From: an uncultured Hungatella sp.
Lineage (GTDB): Bacteria; Bacillota; Clostridia; Lachnospirales; Lachnospiraceae
Length of the DNA: 64,000 nt
NCBI GenBank assembly: GCA_949879795.1
Contig: CATLBR010000009.1
Location: forward strand, 45,823-109,822
Reading direction: 5' to 3'
The position numbers were made by a program, and so were the translations under genes. The stretch's first letter is position 1. Each line of letters begins with the position of its first letter. Of the stretch, positions 1 through 7,218 are shown one piece after another. The notes below the pieces were generated by a model, which was not told the origin of the DNA, ran no database searches, and worked only from the letters and a program-made list of their open reading frames with translations.

Positions 1-23
1 TTCCGGCTCAGACGAAGGTTCCC

Positions 24-2228
24 ATGAGGGACCAGGCCAACGAAGTCGTGTTCGCCATGGATATTGGAACCAGAAGCATCATCGGGATGGTGGGAGTTGT
101 CCAGGAGGGCAAAGTCAACATCATTGCGGTGGAGAGGGAGGAGCATGCCCAGAGAGCTATGATCGATGGGCAGATCGAGAATATAGAGAAGGTTTCGACT
201 CTGGCAGGCAAAGTGAAAAAGCGTCTGGAGGAAAAGACCCGTATCAGGCTGTCGCGAGTCTGCGTGGCTGCCGCAGGGCGGGCTCTGAGAACAAAGAGAG
301 CGGATTATGAGCTGGAGCTCCCCGGAACCCAGCTGATCGACGATGAGATCATCAGCCGTCTGGAGGCGGGGGCCATCACCAGGGCGGAGGAGGCTTTTGA
401 CGCGGAAAACGAATCAGCTGAGGATTCCAGGCGCTTTTATCTGGTGGGCTATACCGTATGCCAGTATTTTTTGGACAAGTATATGATCTCCAACTTAAAA
501 GACCACAGGGGACGGCAGATCAAAGTGGATCTCATCGCCACTTTTCTTCCCAGCGAGGTGGTGGAGAGTCTGTACACCACCATGAATAAGATCGGTCTGG
601 AAGTAGCCAGTCTGACCCTGGAGCCTATCGCCGCCATCAATGCGGCTATTCCCGAAAATATCAGACTCCTGAATCTGGTTCTGGTGGACATCGGGGCGGG
701 GACCTCGGATATCGCCGCATGTACCAGCGGAAGTGTCACCGGTTATACCATGGCGACTATGGCGGGGGACGAGATCACTGAGGCGATTATGAAGCAGTAC
801 CTGGTGGATTTTTCCACGGCTGAGGCCATAAAGGCTCAGCTTGACCGCCAGGAAGAGATAAGGTTTGCCAATATTCTCGGGATGGAGCAGACGCTCTCCA
901 AAACCGAGGTGGAAAGGTGCATCAGAGGCACGGTGGAAGCTCTCTCCAAAGAGATTGCGGACAAGGTGGTGGAGATCAACGGAACGGCTCCTTCCGCCCT
1001 GTTTCTGGCAGGTGGCGGGAGTAAGCTGGCCGGGTTGAAGGACGGCATCACGGAGGCTCTGGGTATGGATGCCGGCCGTGTAGCCATCGCGGGAAATTAT
1101 TTCAAGACCAACGCGTACTCTGAGGAATACGATCTGAACAATCCAGAGTATGCCACTCCCCTGGGGATTGCCGTGTCCTCCGGTCTCAACATGATCAATG
1201 ACAGTTTCCGGGTGACCTTAAACGGTCGTCCTGCCAAACTGTTCAGAAGCGGCACTTTTACGACGTTGAACCTGCTGATGATGAACGGTTATAATTTCAG
1301 AGACATTGTGGGGCGGGCAGGTATGAACCTGACCGTGACGGTCAACGGGCAGAGAAAGGTGTTTTACGGCACTGCGTCTGAACCTGCGTCTCTTCTTATC
1401 AACCAGAAGGAAGGGAAACTCTCGGATGTGATCCATGCAGGAGATTTCATCGATTTTGTCCCTGCTGTTCAGGGAAGAGATGCCAGAGCCTGTCTGGGGG
1501 ATATCGACGGGGTGAATGTCAGGACGGACGTAACTCTCAACGGGATGCAGGCTTCTCTGAAAACATTCCTGAAAAGCGGCGATGTGATCACAGTAAAGCG
1601 GAGTGATGAGAGCGGAAGTGTGCTGACGGAAGAGAATGTTCCTGCAGAGGAAGAGAGGGAGACTGACGCACAGATTCCGGAGATTCCTGACGACAGCTTC
1701 AGCGGGCAGGAATCGGGCGGAGTCCTGAGCCAGATGGAGGATTCGGGAACTTCCGATAACATGGGCGACCAGACCGAGACGGCCCCCGCCCTTGCCAGAC
1801 TGGGAAGACTGGGAGCAAAGGTGACCCCTGTCTATGTTCCGGCAGAGAAACAGCAGGAGAGAGACGAGACGGCATGGTCCGGCCGGGAACAGGTGTCTGC
1901 TCCGGCGGCTGCGGACGGAGCTTCTGTGGAGCTGACAGCAGACGCTAAGACCTTCGCAGAGGAGACGGCGCCCCTCAAGGAGGAGGTCAAGAAACCAGAG
2001 CAGGAGAGAGAAACCGTAATGTTCCAGCTGAACGGTTCTACCCTGCGGCTTCCTAAAAAGGAGGACGGACGTCCGTATTATCTGATGGATCTTATTCAGT
2101 ACGCTGACATCGATTTGGAACATCCCAAGGGTACAGTGACGCTGAAGGTCAATCAGGAGACAGGAAGATTTCAGCAGGTTCTGCGGGCGGGTGACATTAT
2201 ATATATCCAGGAAGAAGAAAGGCAATGA
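24..2228 (+). CDS. FtsA/PilM-like actin-fold ATPase with long C-terminal extension
   Basis: Actin-fold (FtsA/PilM/HSP70-type) ATPase. Phosphate-1 motif AMDIGTRSIIGMVG lies near residue 11, phosphate-2 motif VDIGAGTSDIA near 220 and adenosine motif LFLAGGGSKLAGL near 325. FtsA is usually about 420 residues; this protein has 734. After about residue 390 come beta-rich stretches that look like repeated small ubiquitin-like or SLBB-like units (RVTLNGRPAKL, LTVTVNGQRKVF, DVTLNGMQASL, MFQLNGSTLRL), with an acidic, low-complexity linker at about 540-670. The FtsA C-terminal membrane amphipathic helix is not obvious. An FtsZ-membrane tether or another assembly ATPase are both possible. The frame is open upstream to the window edge; the ATG at 24 has a weak AAGG upstream, so the true start may lie outside. 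Confidence 0.8.
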   Translation: MRDQANEVVFAMDIGTRSIIGMVGVVQEGKVNIIAVEREEHAQRAMIDGQIENIEKVSTLAGKVKKRLEEKTRIRLSRVCVAAAGRALRTKRADYELELPGTQLIDDEIISRLEAGAITRAEEAFDAENESAEDSRRFYLVGYTVCQYFLDKYMISNLKDHRGRQIKVDLIATFLPSEVVESLYTTMNKIGLEVASLTLEPIAAINAAIPENIRLLNLVLVDIGAGTSDIAACTSGSVTGYTMATMAGDEITEAIMKQYLVDFSTAEAIKAQLDRQEEIRFANILGMEQTLSKTEVERCIRGTVEALSKEIADKVVEINGTAPSALFLAGGGSKLAGLKDGITEALGMDAGRVAIAGNYFKTNAYSEEYDLNNPEYATPLGIAVSSGLNMINDSFRVTLNGRPAKLFRSGTFTTLNLLMMNGYNFRDIVGRAGMNLTVTVNGQRKVFYGTASEPASLLINQKEGKLSDVIHAGDFIDFVPAVQGRDARACLGDIDGVNVRTDVTLNGMQASLKTFLKSGDVITVKRSDESGSVLTEENVPAEEERETDAQIPEIPDDSFSGQESGGVLSQMEDSGTSDNMGDQTETAPALARLGRLGAKVTPVYVPAEKQQERDETAWSGREQVSAPAAADGASVELTADAKTFAEETAPLKEEVKKPEQERETVMFQLNGSTLRLPKKEDGRPYYLMDLIQYADIDLEHPKGTVTLKVNQETGRFQQVLRAGDIIYIQEEERQ

Positions 2229-2287
2229 GACGTAAGCATTGTTCTATGCTGACAGGAGATCATGATAAACGAGGAGGAGAAGACGTG

Positions 2288-3463
2288 ATGAATTATTATG
2301 AAGAGGCGCTGAAGCTGCACAGCGAACACAGAGGTAAGATTGAGGTGGTGAGCAAGGTACGTCTTGCGACACGTGATGACCTTAGCACCGCCTACACTCC
2401 CGGAGTGGCAGAACCCTGCAAGGAGATTGCCAAAGATAAGAAGAATGTCTTCAAATACACCGCCAAAAGCAATCTGGTGGGAGTGGTGTCCGACGGAACG
2501 GCAGTGCTGGGTCTGGGCAACATCGGAGCCGAAGCCGCTATTCCTGTTATGGAGGGAAAGTCCATTCTGTTCAAGCAGTTCGGCGGCGTGGACGCGTTTC
2601 CCATCTGTCTGGACACCAAAGATACGGAGGAGATCATCAAGGCCGTAAAGCAGATTGCCCCGGTATTTGGCGGAATCAATCTGGAGGATATTGCCTCCCC
2701 CAAATGTTTTGAGATCGAGCGCCGTCTGGAGGAAGAACTGGATATTCCGGTGTTCCACGATGATCAGCACGGCACGGCTATCGTGGTGACGGCCGCCCTG
2801 CTCAATGCCCTGAAGGTGGTGGGCAAAAAGATCGAGGAGATCAAGGTAGTGCTCAACGGGCCGGGCTCTGCAGGAACCGCCATCATCAAGATGATGCTCA
2901 CCGCGGGAGTGAAACACATCATTGCCTGCGATGAGAACGGCATTCTCTACAAGGACAGGGGAGTGGGTATTGCGGACCACAAGAAAATGCTGTGTGACAT
3001 CACCAATCCGGATGATATGAGGGGGACTCTGGCAGATGCCCTGGTGGGAGCCGATGTGTTTGTGGGCGTGTCTGTGGGGGGAGTTTTAAAGCAGGAGATG
3101 ATAAAGACTATGAATGTGGATCCGATTGTGTTTGCTATGGCCAACCCTGTTCCAGAGATTATGTACGACGAAGCCATGGCGGCCGGAGTGAAGGTCATGG
3201 GTACAGGACGCTCGGATTTTCCAAATCAGATCAACAATGTGCTGGCGTTTCCAGGAATCTTCAGGGGGGCTCTGGATGCAGGAGCACGCGATATTAACTA
3301 CGATATGAAACTTGCGGCGGCGAGAGCCATCGCCGAGCTGGTGGAGCCGGAGAAGCTGTGTGCGGAGTACATCATACCGTCCGCGCTTGACCCCCGTGTG
3401 GCAAAACATGTGGCAGAGCGTGTAGGGGAGGCGGCAGCGTCGTCGGGAGCAGTGAGAAAATAG
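2288..3463 (+). CDS. NAD(P)-dependent malic enzyme (short bacterial type)
   Basis: Oxidative decarboxylation of malate to pyruvate, cytosolic. At 391 residues it has the size of the short bacterial malic enzymes. Visible motifs are TAYTPGVAEPCKEIAKD near the N-terminus, the metal- and substrate-site stretch VFHDDQHGTAIV, and the nucleotide-binding GPGSAGTAIIKM. The ORF track starts at 2225, but an AGGAGGAGA Shine-Dalgarno at 2272-2280 points to the ATG at 2288 (MNYYEEALKLH), with a GTG directly before it. It follows the FtsA-like gene by about 60 bases. A terminator lies just downstream, so it ends its transcription unit. Cofactor preference cannot be read from sequence. Confidence 0.93.
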   Translation: MNYYEEALKLHSEHRGKIEVVSKVRLATRDDLSTAYTPGVAEPCKEIAKDKKNVFKYTAKSNLVGVVSDGTAVLGLGNIGAEAAIPVMEGKSILFKQFGGVDAFPICLDTKDTEEIIKAVKQIAPVFGGINLEDIASPKCFEIERRLEEELDIPVFHDDQHGTAIVVTAALLNALKVVGKKIEEIKVVLNGPGSAGTAIIKMMLTAGVKHIIACDENGILYKDRGVGIADHKKMLCDITNPDDMRGTLADALVGADVFVGVSVGGVLKQEMIKTMNVDPIVFAMANPVPEIMYDEAMAAGVKVMGTGRSDFPNQINNVLAFPGIFRGALDAGARDINYDMKLAAARAIAELVEPEKLCAEYIIPSALDPRVAKHVAERVGEAAASSGAVRK

Positions 3464-3488
3464 TGGAGGACACATTTTGGGACACCCA

Positions 3489-3520
3489 GCGGTCGCCGAT
3501 AAGGTGACCGCAAATTTTTC
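3489..3520 (+). terminator. Rho-independent terminator after malic enzyme
   Basis: Stem GCGGTCGCC / GGTGACCGC with one G-T wobble and a 5-nt loop, followed by AAATTTTTC. It lies between the malic enzyme stop and the next gene's ribosome binding site. Confidence 0.75.
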
Positions 3521-3541
3521 GGTCAGATAGGGGGGAATACT

Positions 3542-4495
3542 GTGAAAGCAGGAAACGTGTCTACAGCCTTTTTTGTGGCAGCCGCCATAGCTTTGTCGGC
3601 ATGCGGCAGTCCCCGGGCGGCAGGCGGGACAGAAGAAGAGCGTTCATCGGCTGCGGAGATTCAGACGGAAGGAATTCAGATGACAGAGGCCCAAACCCAG
3701 GATATGGGCGGAAAAGACAGGGACGCTGTATCTTCTCGAGAACCGCAGAAAGAAGCTCCTCCAACTGTAGATAGCACAAAAGAGTATGTAGGACTTAACG
3801 GACATATAAAGGAAATTCGTGGAGACCAAGTGCTGATAAGCTCTGATACAGACGACTTTCCCGGAGTTTTCTGGGCAGAAGGTGTTGAAGCCCTGGCGGC
3901 AGAGGAAGATCTGAAAGGCGGCATACCGGTCTTTGTCCTCATGGAGGATACAGGGAGACAGGAGTCTGACGGTGTGAGGATATTCGGAGCAGAACAATTT
4001 ATGGTTCTTCCGGAGGATGAGGAGAGAGGGGAGGAGGATATTCTTTTGACTTCTGTTCCTTCTGTGAAACTCACCGATATGCTCTCAAGCAAAATCAGTT
4101 TTTTTGAGGTCAGGTCGGGCAATTTCAGCTGGAGTACCGCTGCAGGGGGCGGAGAGCTCTCCACAATGGTTGGCTGCGGGAGGGCGCCTCTTGACGAGGC
4201 GGCATCGGAGAGCGCTGCCAGGCTGAAGCTGCCGACATACAATGGAGCCGACGGAGTATACTACAGTTTTTCTACAGTTATCCCTCCGGACAGGCTGGTG
4301 ATCTGCCGGTGGAGCGGTGGGGATGCTGGAAAGGAAGATGTAGCGCCGGAGTGTGTCATCACATATTACTGTCCGGTGTTCGGGATTGAACTGGAGAAGG
4401 ACAAAGTGTATCACTTCGCGGCAGAATGGAATGAAGATAATCTGGAACGGAGAGGGTTTGGAGGACAGGCCGGTTACGTTCTGGTAACGGAATAA
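3542..4495 (+). CDS. Putative lipoprotein of unknown function
   Basis: 317 residues from a GTG start behind a strong AGGGGGGAA ribosome binding site. The N-terminus is a lipoprotein signal peptide (MKAGNVSTAFFVAAAIALSACG, lipobox LSAC, Cys near 21), so the mature protein should be anchored to the outer face of the membrane. A Glu/Gln/Thr-rich linker (about 28-75) precedes a region beginning EYVGLNGHIKEIRGDQVLISSDTDD, which reads like a small beta-barrel fold. No catalytic motif is recognised. It has its own upstream terminator and no obvious functional partner. No homologous family is recognised. Confidence 0.75.
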   Translation: MKAGNVSTAFFVAAAIALSACGSPRAAGGTEEERSSAAEIQTEGIQMTEAQTQDMGGKDRDAVSSREPQKEAPPTVDSTKEYVGLNGHIKEIRGDQVLISSDTDDFPGVFWAEGVEALAAEEDLKGGIPVFVLMEDTGRQESDGVRIFGAEQFMVLPEDEERGEEDILLTSVPSVKLTDMLSSKISFFEVRSGNFSWSTAAGGGELSTMVGCGRAPLDEAASESAARLKLPTYNGADGVYYSFSTVIPPDRLVICRWSGGDAGKEDVAPECVITYYCPVFGIELEKDKVYHFAAEWNEDNLERRGFGGQAGYVLVTE

Positions 4496-4548
4496 TCGGA
4501 TCTTTTTTGCGTTTCCCGGACGGCCTGCCTCCAGGGCAAAGGAGGACT

Positions 4549-5361
4549 ATGAACAGATATAAGAAATCAACGGACACGATGATTCTTGTGGTGAGCTTTG
4601 GCACAAGCTATAATAGCAGCAGGGAGATTACCATAGGAGCCGTGGAGAAAGCTGTGGCTGACGCGTGTCCTCTGTATGAAGTGCGCAGGGCATTTACGTC
4701 CCAGACGGTCATCAACATTTTGAAAAATCGTGACGGGCTTGAGATCGACAATGTATCCAGAGCCCTGGAACGTGCAGAGGCGGACGGAGCCAGGAATCTG
4801 GTGGTGCAGCCCACCTATATCATGAAAGGTTTTGAATATAGAGATTTGATGGAGAAATTAAATCGGCACAAAAAGAATTTTATCCGGTTGTCAGTGGGAA
4901 TGCCGCTTCTTTCAGGGGATGAAGATTTTAAGGCTGTGGCGAAAGCAGTCGCTGACCATACAAGACATTATGACGACGGAAAGACAGCCGTGATATTCAT
5001 GGGACACGGCACGGAGGCGGAGGCAAATCAGGTTTATGGACAGCTGCAGAAGACTCTGGCTGACAGCGGTTTTGACAATTACTACATAGGCACTGTGGAA
5101 GCGGGACCCACCGTGGAAGAGGTGGCAAATCTTCTGAGAGCGAAAGGGATTTACAGGAGAGTCGTGTTAAATCCGCTGATGCTGGTGGCCGGTGACCATG
5201 CGGTCAACGACATGGCAGGCGATAAGAAAGATTCCTGGAAAAATATTTTTTTGTCAGAGGGATATGAGGTGGAATGTGTGCTCAGGAGTCTCGGAGAGAT
5301 GGAGGAAGTCAGAGATATATATGTTAATCATGTGCTGACAGCCTTGAAAAATCTAGGATGA
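4549..5361 (+). CDS. cbiK: Sirohydrochlorin cobaltochelatase (CbiK type)
   Basis: Anaerobic class II chelatase that inserts Co2+ (or Fe2+/Ni2+) into sirohydrochlorin for cobalamin or siroheme. The 270-residue length fits CbiK. Hallmarks are the N-terminal ILVVSFGTSYNSSRE, the first metal-binding His in FMGHGTEAEANQVYG, and the second His in MLVAGDHAVNDMAGD. The start is moved from the track's 4507 to the ATG at 4549 because an AAAGGAGG sits just before it. The protein has no signal peptide. It stands alone, away from any cob/cbi operon in this window, so the physiological metal is uncertain. Confidence 0.93.
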   Translation: MNRYKKSTDTMILVVSFGTSYNSSREITIGAVEKAVADACPLYEVRRAFTSQTVINILKNRDGLEIDNVSRALERAEADGARNLVVQPTYIMKGFEYRDLMEKLNRHKKNFIRLSVGMPLLSGDEDFKAVAKAVADHTRHYDDGKTAVIFMGHGTEAEANQVYGQLQKTLADSGFDNYYIGTVEAGPTVEEVANLLRAKGIYRRVVLNPLMLVAGDHAVNDMAGDKKDSWKNIFLSEGYEVECVLRSLGEMEEVRDIYVNHVLTALKNLG

Positions 5362-5427
5362 CAGCCGAAGAGGCGGAATGAGACGGCGAATGGTCTGGAG
5401 TTTCAGGAAGTTCTGTCAGATAATGTC

Positions 5428-5456
5428 TTGTATCACAAAACAATCGATGATATAAT
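5428..5456 (+). promoter_or_regulatory. Candidate sigma-A promoter upstream of miaB
   Basis: TTGTAT, 17-nt spacer, then a perfect TATAAT at 5451-5456. It lies between cbiK and the small ORF/miaB unit. The -35 is weak (3/6). Confidence 0.55.
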
Positions 5457-5486
5457 CGGTATATTATCCGAGATGGAGGAAAAAAC

Positions 5487-5603
5487 ATGATAAGAAATTC
5501 GAGACGTGTAAAGACGGCAGCTTTGGCGGTACTTCCGAGTGTCGGTCTGTCCATGACCGGCGGCACTCATGGGGAGTTATTGCTGGAATCAGGAATTTGG
5601 TAA
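5487..5603 (+). CDS. Possible 38-residue leader or small protein upstream of miaB
   Basis: An ATG 30 bases downstream of the promoter's -10 and preceded by GGAGG opens a 38-codon frame: a basic N-terminus (MIRNSRRVKTAALAVL) then a short hydrophobic stretch, ending LLLESGIW. It stops 10 bases before miaB. The basic-plus-hydrophobic start resembles a small secreted or membrane peptide, but the ORF is too short to separate from chance. It could also act only as a translated leader of miaB. Confidence 0.3.
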   Translation: MIRNSRRVKTAALAVLPSVGLSMTGGTHGELLLESGIW

Positions 5604-5613
5604 AAAGGTTTGA

Positions 5614-7074
5614 ATGGATATGTATAGTGAAACCGATTTTGAAAAAATAGATTTAAGCCAGAAACCGCCCCGGGAGGAACCGGAACGCCAATACTATTAT
5701 ATAGCCAGATGCCGGGAGTGGGTTCGGGAGTTTAAACAGAAAAATGGCCGTCCCCCATGCTTTTTTACTCAGACATTCGGGTGTCAGATGAACGCCAGGG
5801 ATTCCGAAAAACTTGAGGGTATTCTGAGGCAGGCGGGATTTGAGGAAGCAGGCGGGGAGAATGCGGATTTTGTTCTCTACAACACCTGCACCGTCCGCGA
5901 GAATGCCAATCAGAGAGTCTACGGACGGCTGGGCTACTTAAACGCTCTGAAGAAGAAGAATCCCCACATGCTCATCGCACTGTGCGGCTGCATGATGCAG
6001 GAACCCCAGGTGGTGGAGAAGATCCGCAAAAGTTACGGGTTTGTAGATATCGTATTCGGTACACACAATATCTTTAAGCTGGCGGAATTGATCAGCAGGC
6101 GGGTGGAAGAGCAGCACATGGTGGTAGATATCTGGAAGGACACAAAACAGATCGTGGAGGAACTTCCCGCAGAGAGAAAATTCCCCTTCAAGTCAGGGGT
6201 CAACATTATGTTCGGCTGCAATAATTTCTGCAGCTACTGTATTGTCCCCTACGTGAGGGGAAGAGAGAGAAGCAGGAAACCGGAAGATATCATTGCCGAG
6301 ATCCAAAGACTGACAGAGGACGGGGTTGTGGAAGTGATGCTTCTGGGACAGAATGTGAATTCCTACGGTAAAAATCTTGAGGGTTCCGTCACCTTTGCCC
6401 AGCTTTTAAGGCGGGTGGAAGAGATCCAGGGGCTTAAAAGGATCCGATTTATGACCTCCCATCCCAAGGACCTGTCAGAGGAACTGATCCAGGTGATGAA
6501 GGAGTCAAAAAAGATCTGTCATCACCTGCACCTTCCGGTACAATCCGGAAGCTCCCGGATTTTAAAAGCTATGAACCGCAGATATACTAAAGAACAGTAT
6601 CTGGAACTGGTGGGCAGGATACGGGAGGCAGTGCCGGATATCTCCCTCACCACAGACATTATCGTGGGATTCCCGGGGGAGACGGAGGAGGATTTTCAGG
6701 AGACTATGGATGTGGTGGAGAAGGTCAGGTTTGACAGCGCATTCACTTTCATCTACTCCAGGCGCTCGGGGACGCCGGCGGCTTCCATGGAAGACCAGGT
6801 GGAGGAATCGGTGGTAAAAGACCGGTTTGACCGTCTGCTCAGGCGGGTACAGGAGATTTCTACCGATGTATGCGCCAGAGATCTTCACACCACCCAGGAC
6901 GTTCTGGTGGAAAGCCTGAATGATCATCTGGAAGGATATGTCACAGGGCGTCTTGGCAACAACACGGTGGTACACTTACCCGGAGATGCGTCCCTAGTGG
7001 GGACCATTGTTCCCGTATACCTGGAGGAATCCAAAGGATTTTATTATATGGGAACTGCCGGACAGGAACCCTGA
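5614..7074 (+). CDS. miaB: tRNA-2-methylthio-N6-dimethylallyladenosine synthase MiaB
   Basis: Radical SAM methylthiotransferase that converts i6A37 to ms2i6A37 in tRNAs reading UNN codons. The order is complete: N-terminal UPF0004 domain with Cys motif TQTFGCQMNARDSEKL and further Cys in NTCTVREN and LCGCMMQEP, the radical SAM cluster FGCNNFCSYCIVPYVRG near residue 205, and a C-terminal TRAM domain (LVESLNDHLEGYVTGR onward). 486 residues is normal; the first 40 or so form a clostridial extension. The substrate for MiaB is made by MiaA, encoded about 5 kb downstream. Confidence 0.97.
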   Translation: MDMYSETDFEKIDLSQKPPREEPERQYYYIARCREWVREFKQKNGRPPCFFTQTFGCQMNARDSEKLEGILRQAGFEEAGGENADFVLYNTCTVRENANQRVYGRLGYLNALKKKNPHMLIALCGCMMQEPQVVEKIRKSYGFVDIVFGTHNIFKLAELISRRVEEQHMVVDIWKDTKQIVEELPAERKFPFKSGVNIMFGCNNFCSYCIVPYVRGRERSRKPEDIIAEIQRLTEDGVVEVMLLGQNVNSYGKNLEGSVTFAQLLRRVEEIQGLKRIRFMTSHPKDLSEELIQVMKESKKICHHLHLPVQSGSSRILKAMNRRYTKEQYLELVGRIREAVPDISLTTDIIVGFPGETEEDFQETMDVVEKVRFDSAFTFIYSRRSGTPAASMEDQVEESVVKDRFDRLLRRVQEISTDVCARDLHTTQDVLVESLNDHLEGYVTGRLGNNTVVHLPGDASLVGTIVPVYLEESKGFYYMGTAGQEP

Positions 7075-7103
7075 GGCAGAGTTCGTCACACATTACAAAA
7101 GAC

Positions 7104-7130
7104 ACTCCCGAAAGAATTTTCGGGAGTTTT
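7104..7130 (+). terminator. Rho-independent terminator after miaB
   Basis: Perfect 9-bp stem CTCCCGAAA / TTTCGGGAG with a 4-nt loop followed by TTTT. Confidence 0.85.
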
Positions 7131-7218
7131 CACCGTTTAAACAGCAGCGGTTTGCCTTAAAAGTCTGCAGCTGAATAGGCGGCATGCAGGTTTACATTAA
7201 AGAAGAGAGGTTTACAAC

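Noticed and set aside
1218-2225. 335-residue minus-strand ORF opposite the FtsA-like gene
   Set aside because: Shadow of a well-supported coding gene; no ribosome binding site or domain, and the composition is that of a reverse frame.
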